NCBI GenBank assembly: GCA_002347565.1
Contig: DDXR01000038.1
Coordinates: 23,248 to 87,247 of the forward strand
Direction: 5' to 3'
Source: a bacterium UBP2_UBA2255
GTDB lineage: Bacteria > Edwardsbacteria > AC1 > EtOH8
Length of the DNA stretch: 64,000 nucleotides
Program-made: the position numbers and the translations under genes
The notes under the pieces: generated by a model
What the model was told of the DNA's origin: nothing
Seen by the model: the letters and a program-made list of their open reading frames with translations, nothing else
The model's database searches: none
Shown: one piece after another, positions 7,354 through 18,000 of the stretch
Layout of the letters: each line of letters opens with the position of its first letter
Position numbering within the stretch: position 1 is the first letter of the stretch

Positions 7354-10300
7354 CTATCTCACCCGGACCAGCTTCTGGGTGCGGGCCTGATCATCGAACT
7401 CCAGCCGGACGAAGTACAGGCCGGCCGCGGCCGCCATCCGGCCGTTGTCGGTCCCGTCCCAGCGCGCGGCATAGTACCCCGCCTCCTGGCGCCCCTCGGC
7501 CAGGGTCCGCACCAGCTGGCCGGCCACATTGTAGACCTTCAGGCCGACCCTTCCGGTGCGCGGCAGCTGATAGCTGATGACCGCGCTGCCGGCGCAGGGA
7601 TTGGGCGAGACCCGTTCCAGGCCGAAGGCCAGCGGCCTGAGGTCCAGGCTGCCGATCGGCCGGTCGCTGCAGATCACCGCGAACTCGCGCGATCCAGTCA
7701 GGGTGACCGCGACCGGTCCGGAGATCTCGGTGGCCGTGCCCAGCTTGCGGTCGACCAGGTACGCGCGCTGGCCGGCGGCCAGGGCGCCGCTGGGCTCGAG
7801 CCGGATGGTCGCCCGGGCCTCGGGATCGGACTGCCGCACGACCAGCGGCCACTCCAGGTGCGCGGCCGGCGGCCGGAAATCGTAGTGGTAGGCCGCGCAG
7901 GGCCCCTGACCCCACTCGGGGTGCGGGATCTCGGCCGAGACGGCGTCCGACACCAGCGGCGGCTTCTCGGCATCCAGCCGGTCGTAGCCTGCGGCGGCCT
8001 GGGGAGAGACGCCCATCACCAGCCCGCGGTCCGCTCCGGCGTTGGACTCGACGTCGATCCGCACCTGCCACAGCTGATCAGCCGCTGGCGGCGATCCCAC
8101 CCCCGGCTGCGCCTTGGCCGCCAAGAAACGCAGGTAGCAGCTTCCCACCGCGTATACCGCGTAGCCGCCCCAGGGCTGGATCTGCGAGCTCTCGTTGAAC
8201 GGCGTCAGCGTGTCCCAAACGCCGTTGTTGTAGAGGTCGGGGCTGTTGTCGGTGTACGTCCACACCCGCTGGCGCAGCATGGTGTTGTTGACGGCGCCGC
8301 TGTTGTCGTCGAACCGGTACGACGGTCCGGTGTCGCGGCTGACCTCGAGCCCGCCCAGCTGCAGCGCCGACAGGTAGGGATCCCCGAACAGGTTCCAGCC
8401 TGGCTCCATGGCCAGCACCGTCTGGGGATTGGTGTTCGGGGTGCAGCTGACGCTGAGCGTGGCGGTGTCGACCGTCGCCAGCCAGTAGCCGCGGCCGTTA
8501 TGGACGGCCGGACGCTCGACATACCGGGCCTGCTGGGCACTGTAGCCGAACATCCGCCAGCTGGCGCTGCCGTATGAGCCCAGCGAAGGTCCGAGCGCCC
8601 CCACCGCGGTCGACTCGGCCGGGATGGCCGGGATCGACATCAGCTGGTAGCGGCGTCCCGGCCAAAGGGTCGTGACCGCCTGCGGGCTGGCCGTCGTGAA
8701 TATGGCACCGGCGACCCCCGCCAGCGGGTTCCCGGAACTGTCGCGGGCGCCGGTGACGGTGAACGAGTACTCGGTCGCCGGGGCGAACCGGGCGTGGGAC
8801 AGCGTCAGGTAGGTGCCGGCCGCGTTCCAGCTGCGGGACCATCCGGACACCGCCGGGCTGCAGACGAAGGTGACGCTGGTGTCCGTCACGCCCTTGGAGA
8901 ACCCGATCACCACGTCCTGCGTCAGTCCGACGCCGGTGTCGCCGTTGGCGGGCGAGAGGGATACGACCGCGGGTGCGCCGCTGTCGAAGGGCGCCCATAT
9001 CGCAAATGAATCGCGGCCCAGCGTGAAGTCGAAGGAGTCCGCGAAGGCGCCGGCGTGGCCGAGCACGATCGCTCCGCCGTCGGCGGCGGCGCCGGGGTTG
9101 CGCTGCGCGACGGCCGGGCCGGACCAGCCCGGCAGGGCTCCGCGCCGGTAGCGGCCGGCGGCCATGGCCGCCTCGTGCGCCGCTTCGGTGAAGCCGGGAG
9201 GGTTGAAGTCGGCCGGGGTATAGGACAACCGGAGATCGAACCCGCCCAGCGCGATGCCGGTGGAGGCGAACGTCCAATGCTTGCGCAGGCAGGCCGCGGC
9301 GTTGGACACCATGGGATGGGGCTGGCCGCTGACGCCGGCGCTGACGTAGCCCGGTGCGCTGGGGCTGAATGGCTGCAGCTGGACCGGCGAGTAGCCGGCG
9401 GCCACGGTGCCAAGGTCGTAGGCCACCAGGGTGTCGCTGGTCCGGATGTACCGCCGCAGGGTGCCGTCGATATATCCGCCGGCCCGGGTGACAGAACCCG
9501 TACTGTCGACGGTCAGCGTGCGGCCGCCGGTGACCAACGCGCCCTGGGCCAGGGACAGGTTCCCGGCGACCGTCCGGTCGGCGTGCAGCGTCAGCGGCCC
9601 GCCGGTGCTGACCGAGACGTTGCGGGGCCCGTCGCTGACCGGGAACTCGCCTTCGCCGGTGATGCCGGCGCCGGCCAGCTCATAGACCAGGCTGGCCGCC
9701 GGCCGGTACTGCAGCCAGTTGCTGTTGACCGCCCCGCTCCGCCGGACGCAGGCGCCCCTGATCGGCAGCGGGGCGCCCAGGTTGACGCCGGCAGTGCGAT
9801 CCAGCACCAGGGTGTCGAGGCCGGAGACCGTTGCCGGGATCAGGATGGGCGCGGGATCGTTGCCGGCCACGGCCAGCCGCGATGTGCTGTCCGCCAGCAG
9901 GTCGCCGCCGAAGTAGCCGATCTGCCCCAGCAGCGCCAGGCGGCGGGCGCCGACCCGCAGGGCTCCGGCGTTCAGCTTCAGCGTATCCCGCACCGCAAGG
10001 TTCCGCGTCAGGATGACGTTGTCACCGGAGCTCTCGACCACCAGCTGTCGCACCGTGTCCGGGAAGCCGGGGCCGGTCGGATACGGGCCGGTCGACAGCG
10101 AATAGAAGAAGTAGTCGGCGTCCTGGCTGTACTGCCGGGCGCCTCCGACCCGCACCGGTCCCAGGTCCTGGCCGGGCGGATGCAGTCCCTCGACGTCGGT
10201 CATCCCCAGCGCGGCGCCAGGCAGCAGCTGGAACCAGCCCAGGCTGTTCTGCCCGACGTTGCTCCATTGCTCGATCACCAGGAAGGCGCCGGGATCGACC

Positions 10301-12303
10301 CGGTAGTTGACGTGGCCGGTCAACATCTCGCCGCTGGCGGAGTAGCGCTGCATGGCGGCACCGCAGAAGACGATGGTGGTCGAGTCCGGCCCGCCGCCGG
10401 CGATTCCGGCCACAAGGTGATAGTAATCGCCCCGCAGGAAGAGCGTGGAGATGCCGGGGCTGGACGTGTCCGTCAGGTGGAGCCAGGCGGGATCGTAGAC
10501 GGTGAAGCTTCCGTTGACCGTGACCGAGCGCATCCCGCCGCCGCCCAGGACGACTTCGTTGCCGCTCCCCTGGAGCAGGAGATCGCCGTTGATGGTCAGA
10601 TCCGGCACCGCCGGGCTGGTCAGGAACAGCCGGCTTCCCCCCGTCGACATCACCTCGAGCCCGCGCAGGGCGAATGCCGGCCCGCCGGGTAGAACGATGT
10701 CGCCGGACTGGTCGGGGCAGTACCAGCGGATTTCGCCGAAGGACTGGTTCATCCCCGCGGGAGCCAGGTTCTGGACATCCGCAATGTAGAGCGTGGAGAA
10801 GGGGCTCCAGTCTGCCGTCGGGATCGCGCCGCCGTTGACGGCATGGGTGTACTGGCTGTAGGCGTCGAACACCAGCGTCGCGCCCGGCGACTGGGTGAAG
10901 CTCCCGCCGGAGAACTGGTAGACGCCGCTGACGAACAGATCGTCTCCCAGGCCGTCGGCGATCGTCAGGTCGGATCCCAGCTGCGCCAGCGTGCCCTCGA
11001 CGCGCAGCTGGTCGATCGTGATGGCCGGGCCGCCGATGTCAAGGATGATGGCATGGCCGGCCTGGATGGTGACGATGCTGTCGCCGACGCCCGATGGGCA
11101 GAGGCTGTCCGGGTTGCCCCAGGTCAGGCCGCCGTTGTCCGAGTACTCCCACGAGGAGGGCGCCAGCCACTGCCCGCTCGCCGTCGCGCTGCGCCAAATG
11201 CGGCCTGGCACCTTGCCGATCACCGGCACCCAATCCAGGCCGCTGGCCGCCACGTAGACGTCGCCGCCGTTGTCCACCTTCAGGTCCACCGGGCGGGCAT
11301 AGGCGGCACCCAGGTAAACGCTGGCCGCCAGCAGCGGGCTGGCGCCCCGGGGGTCGACGATCCGGACATAGCCGTTGTTGCAGTCGGCGCAGTAGATCAG
11401 CGAGTCGGACGGGTTGTAGACGATGGCGGCGATCGAGTCGCCCACGGCCACCGAGTCGGCGTTCCCCAGCTCGTCGATGGCGTACAACGAGCGGCTGCTG
11501 GCCCCGTTGCAGGCGACGAACATCTTGTTATTGAGCGGGCACAGCGCGAACCCGGCCGGGTTATCACCGACGATGGGGCTGGCCAGCAGCATGTTGCTGG
11601 CGGTGTTGATGATCGCCACGCGGTCGACCAGGGAGAGGGCCGCGTACAGGCGGCTGATTGCCGGGTTCGCCCCCATCCGCTTGTTGCCGGAGGCCAGGCC
11701 CGAGATCTCGAGGGCCGCGACCTTGGCGTTGGTCGCGCCGCTGAACACGCCCAGCGAGTCGCCGCTGTACCAGGGGATGTAGACGCTGTTGGTCGGCTGG
11801 TAGTACAGCATCGGGCCGGCGAAGCCGTTGATGGCGGCGTTGTAGGTGTAGCCCGCGGAGTTGTAGACGTGGGTCTGCCCCGAGAAGTCGTCGAACAGGT
11901 AGATCTTGCCGTTGTCCGGGTTGTACTCCACCGCCAGCCCGCCCTGGAACCCGCCCACGGTCGTGTCCTCGGTGTTGGCAGCGCAGTCGATGGCGCACAG
12001 CTCGTCATTGCCTTTCATGTAAAGCAGATTGGCGGCAGCGTTGTACACCATCGGGCCGGTCATGAACGAACCAGGCAGCTGCCCCAGCGACGAATCGTTG
12101 GCGCAATTCACCGCCAGCACCATGTTGTAAGCGTTGGCGGCGCAGTACATCCGGTTGCTGGCCGGGCTGAAGCCGAGATTCAGCAGCTGCGGTCCGGTGG
12201 CGCCCACGATGATCTGCTTCTTGACGCCATAACTGGCTGCCGACAACAACGTGGCGGGAATGAGCAAACAAACCGCCATGATGCCGATCGTCCGATTTCT
12301 CAT
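7354..12303 (-). CDS. Giant secreted protein: YVTN-type beta-propeller, Ig-like domain and C-terminal sorting domain
   Basis: The 1,649-residue protein begins MRNRTIGIMAVCLLIPATLL, a signal peptide. Residues about 35-360 contain repeated propeller blades of the YVTN/NHL kind, with motifs such as MYCAANAYNMVLAVNC, VEYNPDNGKIYLFDD and VYNPSDSLIYCAD. The middle (about 430-1,050) is rich in strand-turn repeats such as LTINGDLLLQGSGNEV and reads like a right-handed beta-helix or adhesin stalk. A bacterial Ig-like domain (Big_5 type) lies at about 1,115-1,215 (SLSPANGDTGVGLTQDVVI). The last 80 residues are the FlgD-like sorting domain (KVYNVAGQLVRTLAEGRQEAG, AGLYFVRL, LVRVR). It is probably a surface-anchored adhesin or matrix protein. 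The ATG at 12301-12303 has a GGGAG site. The FecR-domain gene follows 11 bp later. Confidence 0.85.
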   Translation of the reverse strand: MRNRTIGIMAVCLLIPATLLSAASYGVKKQIIVGATGPQLLNLGFSPASNRMYCAANAYNMVLAVNCANDSSLGQLPGSFMTGPMVYNAAANLLYMKGNDELCAIDCAANTEDTTVGGFQGGLAVEYNPDNGKIYLFDDFSGQTHVYNSAGYTYNAAINGFAGPMLYYQPTNSVYIPWYSGDSLGVFSGATNAKVAALEISGLASGNKRMGANPAISRLYAALSLVDRVAIINTASNMLLASPIVGDNPAGFALCPLNNKMFVACNGASSRSLYAIDELGNADSVAVGDSIAAIVYNPSDSLIYCADCNNGYVRIVDPRGASPLLAASVYLGAAYARPVDLKVDNGGDVYVAASGLDWVPVIGKVPGRIWRSATASGQWLAPSSWEYSDNGGLTWGNPDSLCPSGVGDSIVTIQAGHAIILDIGGPAITIDQLRVEGTLAQLGSDLTIADGLGDDLFVSGVYQFSGGSFTQSPGATLVFDAYSQYTHAVNGGAIPTADWSPFSTLYIADVQNLAPAGMNQSFGEIRWYCPDQSGDIVLPGGPAFALRGLEVMSTGGSRLFLTSPAVPDLTINGDLLLQGSGNEVVLGGGGMRSVTVNGSFTVYDPAWLHLTDTSSPGISTLFLRGDYYHLVAGIAGGGPDSTTIVFCGAAMQRYSASGEMLTGHVNYRVDPGAFLVIEQWSNVGQNSLGWFQLLPGAALGMTDVEGLHPPGQDLGPVRVGGARQYSQDADYFFYSLSTGPYPTGPGFPDTVRQLVVESSGDNVILTRNLAVRDTLKLNAGALRVGARRLALLGQIGYFGGDLLADSTSRLAVAGNDPAPILIPATVSGLDTLVLDRTAGVNLGAPLPIRGACVRRSGAVNSNWLQYRPAASLVYELAGAGITGEGEFPVSDGPRNVSVSTGGPLTLHADRTVAGNLSLAQGALVTGGRTLTVDSTGSVTRAGGYIDGTLRRYIRTSDTLVAYDLGTVAAGYSPVQLQPFSPSAPGYVSAGVSGQPHPMVSNAAACLRKHWTFASTGIALGGFDLRLSYTPADFNPPGFTEAAHEAAMAAGRYRRGALPGWSGPAVAQRNPGAAADGGAIVLGHAGAFADSFDFTLGRDSFAIWAPFDSGAPAVVSLSPANGDTGVGLTQDVVIGFSKGVTDTSVTFVCSPAVSGWSRSWNAAGTYLTLSHARFAPATEYSFTVTGARDSSGNPLAGVAGAIFTTASPQAVTTLWPGRRYQLMSIPAIPAESTAVGALGPSLGSYGSASWRMFGYSAQQARYVERPAVHNGRGYWLATVDTATLSVSCTPNTNPQTVLAMEPGWNLFGDPYLSALQLGGLEVSRDTGPSYRFDDNSGAVNNTMLRQRVWTYTDNSPDLYNNGVWDTLTPFNESSQIQPWGGYAVYAVGSCYLRFLAAKAQPGVGSPPAADQLWQVRIDVESNAGADRGLVMGVSPQAAAGYDRLDAEKPPLVSDAVSAEIPHPEWGQGPCAAYHYDFRPPAAHLEWPLVVRQSDPEARATIRLEPSGALAAGQRAYLVDRKLGTATEISGPVAVTLTGSREFAVICSDRPIGSLDLRPLAFGLERVSPNPCAGSAVISYQLPRTGRVGLKVYNVAGQLVRTLAEGRQEAGYYAARWDGTDNGRMAAAAGLYFVRLEFDDQARTQKLVRVR

Positions 12304-12485
12304 GGTTGCTCCCTTTCTAGGAGATGTGTATAACGACTAAATCTTGCAATAGCCATGCCAAACACACCGATATCTATAATTCATTATTTATCAAATGGTT
12401 GACTAATGATATCTTTATGGAAACAACCAATGACATTATGATTTTTCATATCTATTACTGTCTAGCATTGCTGTTTTTTATATCA
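12304..12485. other. AT-rich spacer
   Basis: This 182-bp gap between the giant secreted protein and the leader-like peptide gene is strikingly AT-rich compared with its surroundings. It must hold the promoter of the minus-strand giant gene, since several TATA-like words occur, but I could not find a box pair with good spacing. No open frame with a ribosome-binding site is convincing. Confidence 0.5.
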
Positions 12486-12911
12486 TCAGTCTGTCTCCAC
12501 TTCAATATCGATCTCATCGATTTCCAAAGGATTATTCGGCAATGGAACAGTGATGGCGTCTTGCATATCGAACAACCGGGAAGCTTGTTGTTTTTTCCTC
12601 GCTCGCCTGGTGATTGGCATGGCCCCCGCGCTGGCGGCTTCGTTCTCCGGGGCCCGCTTCCCGCTGGCGGTCCTCTGCCGGAGCAGCGCCGCGGGGTTCA
12701 GCGAGATGCCGCTCTGCGACAGGCGCTGGTCCAGGCCGGTGGCGAAATTGCCGCCCTCGTCCAGCGCGGCCATCAGCTCGGCCAACGCCTCGTCTGACAG
12801 ATTCAGCCCCAGCGTTCCGACGGTGCCCTCCAGGTCGGATTCCAGCCGGCGGCGGAACTCGTCGTCCGCGAGCGCGCGGTCGAGGATCAGCTGGACGTCT
12901 TTATCCGTCAT
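12486..12911 (-). CDS. Small protein with NHLP/Os1348-like leader, candidate RiPP precursor
   Basis: This 141-residue protein has an N-terminal helical region, residues 1-52, of the pattern DVQLILDRALADDEFRRRLE followed by LGLNLSDEALAELMAALDE. This resembles the leader of NHLP/Os1348/Franean-type ribosomal peptide precursors. A Gly-Gly pair follows at residues 53-54, a plausible leader boundary. The remaining 87 residues have no Cys, a basic patch (TRRARKKQQ at about 101-109) and an acidic end (EIDEIDIEVETD). The ATG has a strong GGGAGGAG site eight bases upstream. It lies 83 bp after the zinc-finger gene and downstream of the RRE-M50 protease and TPR genes. The precursor role is inference from the leader and the neighbourhood; a small regulatory protein is the alternative. 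Confidence 0.6.
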   Translation of the reverse strand: MTDKDVQLILDRALADDEFRRRLESDLEGTVGTLGLNLSDEALAELMAALDEGGNFATGLDQRLSQSGISLNPAALLRQRTASGKRAPENEAASAGAMPITRRARKKQQASRLFDMQDAITVPLPNNPLEIDEIDIEVETD

Positions 12912-12917
12912 GGCTGA

Positions 12918-12985
12918 ATCTCCTCCCCGCCAAAAACGCTACGTACGCTAAACCGTTTTCGCGCAGTTCGCGTCCTTCGCGGGGA
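12918..12985. repeat. Possible dispersed intergenic repeat
   Basis: The spacer between the leader-like peptide gene and the zinc-finger gene contains imperfectly repeated words (ACGCTACGTACGCTAAACC, CGCAGTTCGCGTCCTTCGCG). Intergenic repeats of similar wording are, from memory, common in genomes of uncultured bacteria, but only one copy is seen here, so the call is weak. Confidence 0.3.
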
Positions 12986-12994
12986 TACGGTTGA

Positions 12995-13207
12995 TCAGTC
13001 CAGCTCCTCCAGCTCCACCGGCTCGTTCTTGGGATGGCAGACGCCGCAGAACACCGCGTCCGCCGTGGCGATGCCCTTGAGCTTCTGGTCCCTCGTCCGG
13101 TAGACCGTGATCAGGTTGGGCAGCTTGCGGGCGTGCTCCTTGCACACCGCCCGGCCGCAGAAGCTGCAGACGGCGTTGGCCGGCCGTTCGCAATGCCAGC
13201 ATTCCAT
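12995..13207 (-). CDS. Small Cys-rich zinc-finger (B-box-like) protein
   Basis: The 70-residue protein has paired metal ligands: C3 and C6 in MECWHCERPA, C14 and C17 in VCSFCGRA, C22 and H25 in VCKEH, and C54, C57 and H58 in FCGVCH. This spacing suggests two zinc sites resembling a B-box or treble-clef finger. It has no signal peptide or membrane segment and ends in an acidic tail (EPVELEELD). The ATG has AGGAG about eight bases upstream. It lies 92 bp after the TPR gene and 83 bp before the leader-like peptide gene, all on one strand. Its role is unknown; a protein-protein adaptor is a reasonable guess. Confidence 0.75.
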   Translation of the reverse strand: MECWHCERPANAVCSFCGRAVCKEHARKLPNLITVYRTRDQKLKGIATADAVFCGVCHPKNEPVELEELD

Positions 13208-13299
13208 GTGGTTCTCTCCTGTCGTGGTATGTGGCGATTTCCAGACGATGGAACGGGAACAGCGCCAGCGCTGCCGCTACACGCCGGAACCCACAGTCA

Positions 13300-15090
13300 T
13301 TATACCTGCAGCAGCTCATCCCGGCGCGTCTGGTAACGGATCCTGGGGGTCGCGGCGAACAGCCCGGCATACAATCCCGCTGCACGCTGCCGCTGGTCTT
13401 TCGACTTGGTGATCTGGAACATTTCATACGCGATATCGGCGATATTTTCCGGTCGCTGGTGCCGCTGCGAGAGCTTTTTCAGTTGCGCCACTGCGGCGCC
13501 GGCATCGCACCGCGCCTTGAGCCGAGCGTCCAGCAAGCCGCAGCGCAACTGCATCTCGATCCGGCCCATTCCATCAGCGATGGCCAAGGCTTCGGTGTTG
13601 AGGGCGCGGGCCTGATCGCAGCGGCCCAGTCTGAAGCAGAGGTCGGCGCTGTCATGCAAGGCGTCGGCCAACAGGTGCTGGAAGCCGATCTCCCGGCTGC
13701 CGGCGATTGCCCGATCAAAGTGCCGTTGCGCCACCGCGGGATCGCCCGTTTCCCGGGACAGCCTGCCCAGGCAATTCTCGATCGTCGCGGTCATGACCGG
13801 ATCGCGCAGCCGCTCCGCGGCGGCCGCGACCCGCTGATAGATCTCGCGGGCCGCACCATATTCGCCCGTGTTGTAATGATAGTTCCCCAGCATGCCCTCG
13901 ATCGTTGCCATGCCCCGTTCGTCCCCCAGCGACCGGAAGGTCGCCAACGCTTCGTCCAGCAGAGCCTTTGCCTGATGGTAGCGGCCCAGTTCCAGATCGA
14001 TGGTGCCCAGGTTTCCCGTGGCGTTGGCCGCGGTATAGCCGTCCCCATATTCTTTCGCGATCTCCGCCGACTCGCCGGCCAAGGCCGTCGCCTGCTCGAA
14101 CCGCTCCTGAAAGATCAAGACATTGCTTTTATTGACCAGGGTGATGCCCGTATACAGCGGGTGGACCGACCGGGCGACCGCGAGCCCCTGTTCGCAGAAT
14201 GCGAGTGCTCCGTCCGCATCGCCCCGGTAGAGGGTCGCCACGCTGTTGCTGTTGAGTGCGCTGATCTGGAGCAGGCGATCGCCGGTGCGGAGCCCCACCT
14301 CCAGCGCCCTGCTGCCGCGCACCACCGCTGCGGCGAACCGTCCCTCGACGAACTCGATGTTGGCCAGCATCAGGCAGGTCTGGCCCTCCAGTATCGGGCT
14401 GTTGACGGTCCGGTTTTCTTCCAGTATCTCCTGGCACAGCCGCCGTGCCTGTGCGTAGCGCGAACGGAAAAAATGCGCGTTGACCTGCCCCAACTTGGCA
14501 TTGAGACGGGTATCCCGTTTGCCCAGGCCGTCGAACAGCTCGATGGATCGGAGATAGGCCTCGTCCGCGCCCTCGTATTCCTTGAGCTGAATGCGGGTGT
14601 TCGCCGAATTGAGCAGCGCCTTGCCGATCCCTTCCAAGTCCCCGCATTCCTCCGCCACCATGCGCTGCTGCTGGTAGTAGTAGAGCGCTTGGTCGAACGC
14701 CCGGGCATTAAAGCTGACGATGCCCAGGTTATTGAGCGCCCGCCACACGCATTCCTTGGCGTCCAGCTCGTGCGCCAATGCCAGGGCCTCGGTGAGCAGC
14801 GCAACGCCCTTGGCCGGGTCTCCAACGACGCCAGTGCAATACCCCGACCGCATCTTGAATTTGGCGGTTTCCAGCCCCGCCGGAGCCGTGCTCAGCCACG
14901 CCAGGGCATCGTCGTAGATCGCGGCTGCCTCATCGAACCTGTTGCCGCCTTCCAGCAGGTAGCCTTTTTCATAGAGGATGCCGGTCGGCAGGAACGCCAC
15001 GCCCGCGGCTGAGGCCTTCGACACCCACAGCCTTCTCAGCGCGAAAGCCTTCCTCGGGCAGGGGGCGGCCGACTGCGGCGCAACGGGCAC
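13300..15090 (-). CDS. Tetratricopeptide-repeat protein
   Basis: This 596-residue protein is built almost entirely of helical TPR units of 35-40 residues from about residue 40 to 560. Examples are RFDEAAAIYDDALAWL, AFDQALYYYQQQRMVAEEC, RYHQAKALLDEALATFRSLG and RCDQARALNTEALAIADGMG. No enzymatic domain, signal peptide or membrane segment is visible, so it is a cytoplasmic scaffold. The start is GTG at 15088-15090; a GGAG site overlaps the stop of the protease gene, only 6 bp away, so the two are translationally coupled. Its placement between an RRE-containing membrane protease and the small zinc-finger and leader-like genes suggests it binds a partner of that system. The exact repeat number needs a profile search. 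Confidence 0.85.
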   Translation of the reverse strand: MPVAPQSAAPCPRKAFALRRLWVSKASAAGVAFLPTGILYEKGYLLEGGNRFDEAAAIYDDALAWLSTAPAGLETAKFKMRSGYCTGVVGDPAKGVALLTEALALAHELDAKECVWRALNNLGIVSFNARAFDQALYYYQQQRMVAEECGDLEGIGKALLNSANTRIQLKEYEGADEAYLRSIELFDGLGKRDTRLNAKLGQVNAHFFRSRYAQARRLCQEILEENRTVNSPILEGQTCLMLANIEFVEGRFAAAVVRGSRALEVGLRTGDRLLQISALNSNSVATLYRGDADGALAFCEQGLAVARSVHPLYTGITLVNKSNVLIFQERFEQATALAGESAEIAKEYGDGYTAANATGNLGTIDLELGRYHQAKALLDEALATFRSLGDERGMATIEGMLGNYHYNTGEYGAAREIYQRVAAAAERLRDPVMTATIENCLGRLSRETGDPAVAQRHFDRAIAGSREIGFQHLLADALHDSADLCFRLGRCDQARALNTEALAIADGMGRIEMQLRCGLLDARLKARCDAGAAVAQLKKLSQRHQRPENIADIAYEMFQITKSKDQRQRAAGLYAGLFAATPRIRYQTRRDELLQV

Positions 15091-15096
15091 GGCGGT

Positions 15097-18000
15097 TCAC
15101 TCCGCGTTGATCTTGTACCGGGTGTCCTTCATCCGCCGGCTGGAGGCCTGCTCCAGGCTCTTGGAGAAATACAGCTGCTCGCCCAGCAGCTCCATGAAGT
15201 CCCCCTGCATCAGGCGGAGCACCAGGCAGTCGCTCCGCGCCGTCACGCCGGCGGTGCGGGGCACGTCCAGCAGCAGGGCGATCTCGCCGAAATACTCGCC
15301 CGGCCCCAGCTCGGCCACCCTGCTTTCCTGCCCGTCCTTCGCCACAAGGATGTCGACCCGGCCCTGCTTGATGATGTAGAAGCTGTCGCCGGGGTCGCCC
15401 TGCGAGAAGATGCGCTGCCCGGCCTGGTAGCGTTCGGGGATCAGCCGCGATGCCACCATCGCCATCTGTCCCGGCGCGAACTCGGCGAACAGCGGCAGCT
15501 TGGCCAGAAACCCCCGGTTCTCGATCAGCCGGTCGATGCGCGAGGCCAGATCGATCTTCTGCGACAGCAGCATCGCGAAGTCGGCCCGGTTCAGGGTCAG
15601 CAGCGAGCAGTCGGCCACGGCCTTGACCGTGGCGGTGCGCGGCACGTTCTTGACCAGCGCGATCTCGCCGAAGTAGTCACCCTGGGACAGCGTGGCCGCC
15701 AGGTGCTCGACGCCGTCGGGCATCCGGATCCAGACCTCGACTCGGCCGGACTTGATCAGGTAGAAGGTGTCGCCCTGCTCCCCCTGGCGGATGATGGTCT
15801 CGCCGGCCCGGCGCCGCTCCTCCTTGAGGCGGGAGGACAGGGCCTGTTTTTCCGGTTCGGCCAGCTCCCAGAATTTCGCCACGCCCTCGATCACGTCCTG
15901 TGCGGCCCGGCGCTCCCGCCCCAGGCGGGACAGCGCCAGGCCGGGCGCCCAGCTGGCGCCCGGCATCAAGTACTGCTGCGCGATCTCCCGCTCCTCCCAG
16001 TACAGGCTCTCGTAGGCGGCCCTGAACGCGTTGCCGGCAAAGTAGTGCCCTCCCTCGGCGCCCAGGTAGGCGTGCATGGCGTCCAGCAGACCACGGAAGG
16101 CGGCCGCCCGCTCCACGATCCCCGCGCTCCGCTCGAAGCGCTCCTCGCTGCGGTCGCCGTACAGCCGGATCGGCCATTCCCGCGCTATCAGGATCAAGTT
16201 CAGCCGGTCGTCCATGGCCCGGGCCGCGGCGTCGCCGAAGAAAGCGGTGAAGTAGGCCCGGGCCGTCTTGTAAATCCTGACCGCGGCCTGGCGCATCCGC
16301 CGCCGTTCTGAGGCGGCCGGCTCGTAGGCCGACGCCCCGGGCGACCACGAGGTGCTCTTGATCACCAGGTACAGCCACAGCATGGCCGTCAGCTCCAGCA
16401 GCGCCGCTGCGGCGCCCCACACCCGGGACCCGGGATCGATGACGCACAGGCCCCAGGCGGCTCCGCCCAGCAGGAACAGCACCCAGAAGTACTGCAGGCT
16501 CGATCCGCGGTTGTTCCAGACCAGCGACAGCAGCATCAGGAAGTTGGCCGCCGCCAGGAGCAGGGCCAGGTTTTGGTAGGTCGCCAGATGGGCGGTCAGG
16601 CCGATCACCGCCAGCGAGCCGAACCACAGCAGGCCCCACAGCAGGCGCTGCCACGAGCGCCAGCGGCGCAGGCTGGTGAACGAGAACTGGCTGTAGCCGG
16701 CCAGGAACGCCGCCGCCGAGCCGGCCAGCAGGGGGTAGACGCGCGCCGGACCGGGGAACAGCCGCAGTCCGGCTGCGCACAGCATGGCCGCAAGCAGGCT
16801 GGCCAATGTCAGCGACAGGTGCGAGCCGCGGTAGTAGCGGTTGACCCGCATGAACAGGGCAATCCCGGCCGTCGCGGCCAGGGCGGCGACCATCCAGTAT
16901 GCCCATCCGCGGGCGGCGGCTGCCGGCCACGGCGCCGCCAATGCCAGCACGGTGAGCGCAATACCGGCGGCCTGCGGCCGGCGGTCCACGAACCGCAGCG
17001 CCGCCTGCCAGCCCGCAGCCAGCGCCGCGGCGATCCGTCGGCGGGCCGTCGCGGCCGAGGCGACCGCTGCCGCCGCCAGGGCCATCGGCAGCGCCGCCAT
17101 GACCCCGGGCGGCAACGCCTGCGCCAGGCGGCGCAGCGCCGCCAGGGCCTGCTCACGGTACAACAGAAAGGCGATGCCCAAGGCCAGTGCCGACCAGGCG
17201 AACGCCGCCAGCCCGAACCAGGCGTAGACGCGTTCCTCGCCCGACAGCGTCTGGCCGCGCCGCAGGCGGGCCCACAATTCGCGGCGCACAAACCTGGTGG
17301 CCTTTTCGCGCAAGCCGGGCATGTCCAGCCAGTCGACCAGGACGTAGTACCCGTCCAACGGCAGCAGCGGGTTGACGTTCAGGAACACCGACAGGTAGGA
17401 CAGCGCTGCGAACTTGTAGAGCAGGGGGCTGAGGAACGGCAGGGGCGACCACCACACCACCAGCGATGCTGCGCCGGCCAGGAAGAACTGGGTGTAGGGC
17501 CCGACCATGGTGACCAGGATCCGCTGGCGGCGGGGCAGCAGCCAGGTATCGGTGGTGTCGACGTAGAATGCGGGGAAACCGAGGCGGAAAATGGTGCCGC
17601 CGCTGTTGACCGACCGGCCGAACCGCTTGCAGGCCAGCGCGTGCGACAGTTCGTGGGTGATCACCGCCAGATAGTTCAACAGAACCAGGATCAGCAGGCC
17701 CCACAGGTAGGAGCCGGACGATTTCAGGACCGAGTAGTGTCCCGACCGCATCACCACGGCGAAGGCCGCCGCGCCGCCCAGGGCCAGCAGGGCGGTGACC
17801 GCGATCACGGCCGGCGAGAAGAACAGGGCAAAGCCGTTCCGGTAGAGGGTTCCCGCCAGTGCGTCGAAACCGGGGATCGGCCACTGCCGCTGGGGCAGGC
17901 GGCGAATGAAGTCCGCCGCCCGCGCCGCCGGCCGCGCCAGGGCCAGCTTGCGCGCCAGCCGGCGGTACAGTCCGACCGGTCGCCGCGTCAGGAAACCGCC

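Noticed and set aside
13299..13304. TATAAT box before the zinc-finger gene as a separate promoter
   Set aside because: It overlaps the end of the TPR gene and has no matching -35 box at proper distance; read-through from upstream is as likely.
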